In this document: piece after piece, positions 14,804 through 17,801 of the stretch
How the letters are laid out: each line of letters opens with the position of its first letter
Numbering within the stretch: position 1 is the stretch's first letter
NCBI GenBank assembly: GCA_009775535.1
Contig: VSPW01000018.1
Coordinates: 1-17,801 of the forward strand
Origin: Muribaculaceae bacterium
GTDB taxonomy: Bacteria > Bacteroidota > Bacteroidia > Bacteroidales > Muribaculaceae
DNA length: 17,801 nt
Reading direction: 5' to 3'
Notes under the pieces: model-generated
What the model was told of the DNA's origin: nothing
Database searches by the model: none
The model's input: only the letters and a program-made list of their open reading frames with translations
Made by a program: the position numbers and the translations under genes

Positions 14804-16054
14804 ATGTATATATCTGTTATAGCAATCGGTGATGAATTGCTTATAGGCCAGGTTGTAGACACTAACTCGGGTGATATCGCACGCCGTATAAGTCCGATGG
14901 GATGGTCGTTAAGGCGTGTAGAGGTAGTGGCGGATAATCCGGAGGAGATAACTTCCGCTCTGGACCGGGAACTGGAGGTGTCGCAGGTCGTTATCCTTAC
15001 CGGAGGCCTTGGCCCTACGAAGGATGATATAACCAAAAAGACGCTATGCGGCTATTTCGGGGGCAAAATGAAGCATGATCCGGATGTGCTGGAAAATATA
15101 AAGGAGGTGTTTTCTAAGCGCGGGCTAAATCTTAATGCCCTTACGGAAGGGCAGGCTATGGTGCCGGATGTATGTACTGTCATACAGAATAAATTTGGCA
15201 CAGCTCCTGTAATGTGGTTTGAGCGGGATGGAAAGGTTGTTGTGTCTATGCCTGGAGTGCCGTTTGAGACACGTGGCATGCTGGACCTTGAGGTCTTGCC
15301 ACGGTTAAGGAGGCGTTTTGCTCCAGACATGGCTATAGCGCACCATACTTTAATTGTGACTGACATCACAGAAAGTGATCTGGCCATCTTGCTTGATGGA
15401 TTTGAATCATCTTTGCCAGACAACCTGCATCTTGCATATCTTCCTACGCCAGGCCTGATCCGTCTGAGGCTTGACGGTGTAGGGCGTGATGCTGATGAGT
15501 TGAAACGGGTCATGGCGTATAATGTGGCGGTTTTGAAAAATCTGGTAGGCGAGCGTGTGCTCCGTGATGGGGATGCAACTCCGGCTGAAATAGTCATCGG
15601 GCTGTTAAAGGAAAAGGGCCTGACGCTTTCAACAGCGGAGAGCTGTACGGGCGGTACTGTGGCTTCAAGGCTGACGTCAGTTCCAGGCGCATCGGAGGTG
15701 TACATGGGTTCGGTTGTCAGTTACAGTAATGATGTGAAAAGCCGTGTGCTTGGGGTAAATGAAGATGTGCTTGTCAGGAATGGGGCAGTGTCGCAGCCTG
15801 TTGTAGAGGCAATGGCCCTGGGCGTAACCGGTGTGTGTGGGACGGATTGCGCTATAGCGACATCTGGAATTGCCGGTCCGGGCGGAGGGTCTGCTGAAAA
15901 GCCTGTAGGGACGGTGTGGATTGCAGTAAACACCCCCAGTGGATTGGAGTCCAAGGTGTATCATTTCCCAGGAGACCGTACTCGGGTTGTTGACCGCGCT
16001 ACAACAGTCGCATTGGTCACATTGGCTAAATCCCTTAAAAAAGATTGCCTATAA
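14804..16054 (+). CDS. cinA: CinA: nicotinamide-mononucleotide deamidase / competence-damage-inducible protein
   Basis: The 416-residue protein has both CinA domains. The N-terminal molybdopterin-binding-like domain (COG1058; about 1-170) opens IAIGDELLIGQVVDTNS and has TGGLGPTKDD (66-75) and SMPGVPFE (148-155); in this family it acts as an ADP-ribose pyrophosphatase. The C-terminal domain (about 258-416), PncC-like, has STAESCTGG (276-284), GSVVSYSNDVK and ATSGIAGPGGGS (352-363), and deamidates nicotinamide mononucleotide in pyridine-nucleotide recycling. The start at ATG 14804 gives the family's usual MYISVIAIGDELL. Its stop (TAA 16052-16054) directly precedes the TTTG box of the rpmB promoter. 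Confidence 0.96.
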   Translation: MYISVIAIGDELLIGQVVDTNSGDIARRISPMGWSLRRVEVVADNPEEITSALDRELEVSQVVILTGGLGPTKDDITKKTLCGYFGGKMKHDPDVLENIKEVFSKRGLNLNALTEGQAMVPDVCTVIQNKFGTAPVMWFERDGKVVVSMPGVPFETRGMLDLEVLPRLRRRFAPDMAIAHHTLIVTDITESDLAILLDGFESSLPDNLHLAYLPTPGLIRLRLDGVGRDADELKRVMAYNVAVLKNLVGERVLRDGDATPAEIVIGLLKEKGLTLSTAESCTGGTVASRLTSVPGASEVYMGSVVSYSNDVKSRVLGVNEDVLVRNGAVSQPVVEAMALGVTGVCGTDCAIATSGIAGPGGGSAEKPVGTVWIAVNTPSGLESKVYHFPGDRTRVVDRATTVALVTLAKSLKKDCL

Positions 16055-16086
16055 TTTGCTCAATTCCCAAAAAATCACTTACTTTG
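16055..16086 (+). promoter_or_regulatory. Promoter of rpmB-rpmG-DUF4295
   Basis: TTTG (16055-16058), directly after the cinA stop, is followed 20 bases later by TTACTTTG (16079-16086), seven of eight matches to TAnnTTTG. This predicts a leader of roughly 130 bases before the rpmB ATG. Confidence 0.65.
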
Positions 16087-16221
16087 CACTCTGTTTTGTG
16101 GCTCCTTCAGAAAGCCGCCTTGAATGATGCACTCGGCGGTGATATGAGACTGAGATGGCGGCCATGGGACTTGCACTTAGTTTAATCTAAACAGAATCAA
16201 AAAGATAAACCATTAACAGCC
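16087..16221 (+). promoter_or_regulatory. Long 5' leader of the ribosomal-protein operon, possible structured control RNA
   Basis: The untranslated stretch contains GCCGCC (16114-16119), which can pair either with GGCGGT (16135-16140) or with GGCGGC (16157-16162); the two are mutually exclusive. Other Bacteroidota leaders predicted in this window (gyrB, dehydratase, phytase) are shorter. No open frame of note is in it. It could be an autoregulatory ribosomal-protein leader, but I recognise no known class. Confidence 0.35.
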
Positions 16222-16485
16222 ATGTCAAAGATTTGTCAAATCACGGGCAAAAAAGCGATGGTGGGAAATAACGTTTCACACTCGAAGCGTCGCACCAAGC
16301 GCAAATTCAATGTCAACCTTTTCAACAAGAAGTTCTATTGGGTTGAACAGGGAGTGTGGATTTCCCTTACCATCTCCGCAGCCGGTCTGCGTACCATCAA
16401 CAAGCTCGGTCTTAACGCCGCAATGCGTCAGGCAGCCGAAAAGGGTTACTTAACTGAAAAGGACATCAAATTTTTAGCATTTTAA
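16222..16485 (+). CDS. rpmB: Large-subunit ribosomal protein bL28
   Basis: The 87-residue L28 family protein opens MSKICQITGKKAMVGNNVSHSKRRTKRKFNVNL-like (written here in part) and contains WVEQGVWISLTISAAGLRTI, both diagnostic. It has one cysteine (Cys5) and no CXXC pairs, so it is the zinc-free form. First gene of the operon, 5 bases before rpmG. Confidence 0.97.
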   Translation: MSKICQITGKKAMVGNNVSHSKRRTKRKFNVNLFNKKFYWVEQGVWISLTISAAGLRTINKLGLNAAMRQAAEKGYLTEKDIKFLAF

Positions 16486-16490
16486 GCAAG

Positions 16491-16679
16491 ATGGCAAAGA
16501 AAGCAAAAGGTAATCGCGTGCAGGTTATCCTCGAATGCACCGAACACAAGGCCAGCGGTATGCCCGGTACATCACGATATATCACAACAAAAAACCGCAA
16601 GAACACCACCGAGAGACTTGAGCTTAAGAAATACAATCCTATCCTTAAGCGTGTAACAGTTCACAAAGAAATTAAATAA
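16491..16679 (+). CDS. rpmG: Large-subunit ribosomal protein bL33
   Basis: The 62-residue protein has the L33 pattern MAKKAKGNRVQVILECTEH, then TSRYITTKNRKNTTERLELKK with the C-terminal KYNPILKRVTVHKE. It contains a single cysteine (Cys16), so it is the zinc-free (C-minus) form. It is coupled to rpmB (5 bases) and followed after 12 bases by the DUF4295 gene. Confidence 0.97.
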   Translation: MAKKAKGNRVQVILECTEHKASGMPGTSRYITTKNRKNTTERLELKKYNPILKRVTVHKEIK

Positions 16680-16691
16680 TATTCCTGAGAA

Positions 16692-16841
16692 ATGGCAAAG
16701 AAAACCGTTGCATCACTCCAGAAAGGTGAGGGCCGTACTTATAGCAAGATTATCAAGATGGTCAAGTCGCCTAAGACTGGCGCTTACATGTTTGAAGAAA
16801 AGATGGTGCCCAATGACGCAGTTAAAGACGCGTTGAAGTAA
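16692..16841 (+). CDS. Small DUF4295 protein, Bacteroidota-specific, likely ribosome-associated
   Basis: This 49-residue protein opens MAKKTVASLQKGEGRTYSKI and ends DAVKDALK. It is Lys-rich and basic, with the short motif VKSPKTGAYMFEEKMVP in the middle. It matches DUF4295, a family found after rpmB-rpmG in Bacteroidota. I recall, without being able to check, that a Bacteroidia-specific large-subunit protein named bL38 was seen in a Flavobacterium ribosome structure and may be this family. The third gene of the operon, closed by a strong terminator 23 bases later. Confidence 0.9.
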   Translation: MAKKTVASLQKGEGRTYSKIIKMVKSPKTGAYMFEEKMVPNDAVKDALK

Positions 16842-16864
16842 GCACGTATTCTTTATAAGATATC

Positions 16865-16907
16865 AGAAAAGCCGGAGTCTGCATTGCTTGTAGACTCCGG
16901 CTTTTCT
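16865..16907 (+). terminator. Strong intrinsic terminator after the ribosomal operon
   Basis: A perfect 16-bp stem (AGAAAAGCCGGAGTCT at 16865-16880 with AGACTCCGGCTTTTCT at 16892-16907) has an 11-base loop. The T-run is within the right arm (CTTTTCTATT). It ends the rpmB-rpmG-DUF4295 transcript; the mirrored A-run lets it also work in reverse. Confidence 0.93.
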
Positions 16908-16974
16908 ATTCTGTGTATGCCATGTCGATATTGTGGGGCATGTGTTAAAAATGATCAGTCCGTGCTTATATTTG

Positions 16975-17005
16975 TTGCGTATTATGCGGGAAATACGTAA
17001 CTTTG
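16975..17005 (+). promoter_or_regulatory. Promoter of the sigma-factor gene
   Basis: TTGC (16975-16978), 19 bases, then TAACTTTG (16998-17005). The spacer carries ATGCGGGAAATACG abutting the -7 box, and an inverted repeat CGTATT/AATACG (16978-16983 and 16992-16997) around it, possibly an operator. The box lies 124 bases before the ATG, giving a long AT-rich leader. Confidence 0.65.
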
Positions 17006-17016
17006 TTTTGGAAACC

Positions 17017-17064
17017 ATGAATATGGATAGAAATTACCTTAATTCAGATTTGACTAATCTTTAA
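17017..17064 (+). CDS. Possible 15-codon upstream open reading frame in the sigma-factor leader
   Basis: ATG 17017 to TAA 17062-17064 encodes MNMDRNYLNSDLTNL, starting 12 bases after the promoter -7 box and ending 65 bases before the sigma-factor ATG. It could be a short regulatory leader peptide, but a frame of this length can occur by chance; there is no ribosome-binding evidence. Confidence 0.2.
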   Translation: MNMDRNYLNSDLTNL

Positions 17065-17129
17065 CTTTATTAAAACGACTAATTGCCTATTGACCATCTT
17101 TACTCTAATAATCTAACCACCGTAAAGTA

Positions 17130-17720
17130 ATGGAAATGTTAATAAAGCAGACTGACGAACAGTTGGTCGCTGCATATGCAAATGGCAATAATGAAGCCTT
17201 TGATGCCCTTTTGAACCGTCACCAGACGCAGGTTTTCAGCTACATCATGAGGATTGTACGCAACCGGGATCTTGCCAATGATATATTTCAGGAGACTTTT
17301 GTAAAGGCTATCACTACAATCCGGCAGGGACGTTATACAGATGCAGGCAAATTTGGAGCTTGGGTGAACCGTATTGCACACAATCTGGTAATAGATTTCT
17401 ACCGTCAGGAAAAATCAGAGAATACAACTTCTACCGATGAGGGTGAAATGGATATACTCAACCGTGCAGATTTGAGCGAGGGCACTGTTGAGGACGTGAT
17501 TGTCAATGAACAGATACGCAAGGATGTCCGCCGTATTATCCGTGAATTGCCTAAGACACAGCGGGATGTGCTGGTAATGCGTTATTACAGGAATCTTAGT
17601 TTCAAGCAGATTGCTGATATGACGGGTGTGAGTATAAATACTGCGCTCGGACGCATGCGTTATGCTTTGATAAACATGAGGCGTATCGCCAAGGAGCGCA
17701 ATATTGCGCTTACTGCTTAA
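17130..17720 (+). CDS. ECF-type RNA polymerase sigma factor
   Basis: This 196-residue sigma-70 family protein of the extracytoplasmic-function type directs RNA polymerase to a special promoter set. It has region 2 (about 24-92, with AFDALLNRHQTQVFSYIMRI, then DIFQETFVKAI for core binding and -10 recognition) and region 4 (about 135-190, RELPKTQRDVLVMRYY and the helix-turn-helix SFKQIADMTGVSINTALGRM), joined by an acidic linker. There is no region 1.1 or 3, so it is not the housekeeping factor. No anti-sigma gene is seen before the window ends 81 bases later, so a partner could lie just outside. The regulon is unknown. An alternative ATG is at 17136. Confidence 0.94.
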   Translation: MEMLIKQTDEQLVAAYANGNNEAFDALLNRHQTQVFSYIMRIVRNRDLANDIFQETFVKAITTIRQGRYTDAGKFGAWVNRIAHNLVIDFYRQEKSENTTSTDEGEMDILNRADLSEGTVEDVIVNEQIRKDVRRIIRELPKTQRDVLVMRYYRNLSFKQIADMTGVSINTALGRMRYALINMRRIAKERNIALTA

Positions 17721-17751
17721 GTTCTGGCCCAAGCCGAAAACCCGGTGCATA

Positions 17752-17782
17752 TGTTAAATTGGGCAGTTAGAAGTGTTAAATT
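17752..17782. repeat. Direct repeat TGTTAAATT, 22-base spacing, after the sigma factor
   Basis: TGTTAAATT occurs at 17752-17760 and 17774-17782. The same segment can be read as the start of an open frame (ATG 17751, 17 codons to the window edge, MLNWAVRSVKFLGVEFD), but too little is present to decide whether it is a gene, a binding site or neither. Confidence 0.25.
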
Positions 17783-17801
17783 TTTAGGCGTAGAGTTTGA
17801 C

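Noticed and set aside
15052..15705. A 217-codon minus-strand frame
   Set aside because: It is antisense to cinA, whose frame has all family motifs.
1..17801. Insertion sequences, phage genes, toxin-antitoxin pairs, restriction-modification genes or CRISPR arrays
   Set aside because: None of the genes has matching domains, and no array of regularly spaced repeats or terminal inverted repeats was seen.

Overview
The window looks like the chromosome of a member of the Bacteroidales, the gut-associated Bacteroidota. The evidence is direct: most start codons lack Shine-Dalgarno sequences; several promoters match the Bacteroides-type consensus TTTG-N19-TAnnTTTG (three-base matches at the tRNA-Pro and phytase promoters are exact); lipoproteins have a Cys followed by Ser and Asp residues; and rpmB-rpmG is followed by a 49-residue DUF4295 gene, an arrangement typical of this phylum. 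Muribaculaceae would fit, but that is only a guess. No insertion sequence, phage gene, CRISPR array or rRNA is visible.

Layout. Positions 1-2988 (minus strand) hold the 5' part of rnr (RNase R, running off the left edge) and the complete gyrB, separated by a terminator. A tRNA-Pro(GGG) gene with its own promoter and terminator sits at 3267-3340 on the plus strand. From 8975 down to 3505 runs a compact minus-strand gene string, probably one transcript: a LegB-like sugar-nucleotide 4,6-dehydratase (interrupted by a one-base frameshift), an ATP-grasp enzyme, a NeuB-family nonulosonate (sialic/legionaminic-type acid) synthase, a YbaK-type Cys-tRNA(Pro) deacylase, chorismate synthase (aroC) and a YhcC-like radical SAM protein. 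Four of the junctions are ATGA overlaps or gaps of 10-14 bases. Next come two tandem paralogous lipoproteins (9155-11338, minus) with a bacterial Ig-like domain and a C-type-lectin-like (DUF1566/Lcl_C-type) end, then a small TPR protein (minus).

From 11740 onward transcription is on the plus strand: a Minpp-type histidine phytase, a small outer-membrane beta-barrel protein, tsaD, cinA, the ribosomal group rpmB-rpmG-DUF4295 behind a long leader and closed by a 16-bp terminator, and finally an ECF-type sigma factor with its own promoter and leader.

Most of the genes are housekeeping. The parts that deserve a second look are the incomplete nonulosonate module with its frameshift and its palindrome-bearing promoter, an ATGCGG-containing spacer element shared by the gyrB, dehydratase and sigma-factor promoters, the tandem lectin-fold lipoproteins (possible targets of a remote diversity-generating retroelement, unproven), and the rpmB leader, whose GCCGCC segment has two alternative partners. 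I did not find a clearly self-contained, previously undescribed system.
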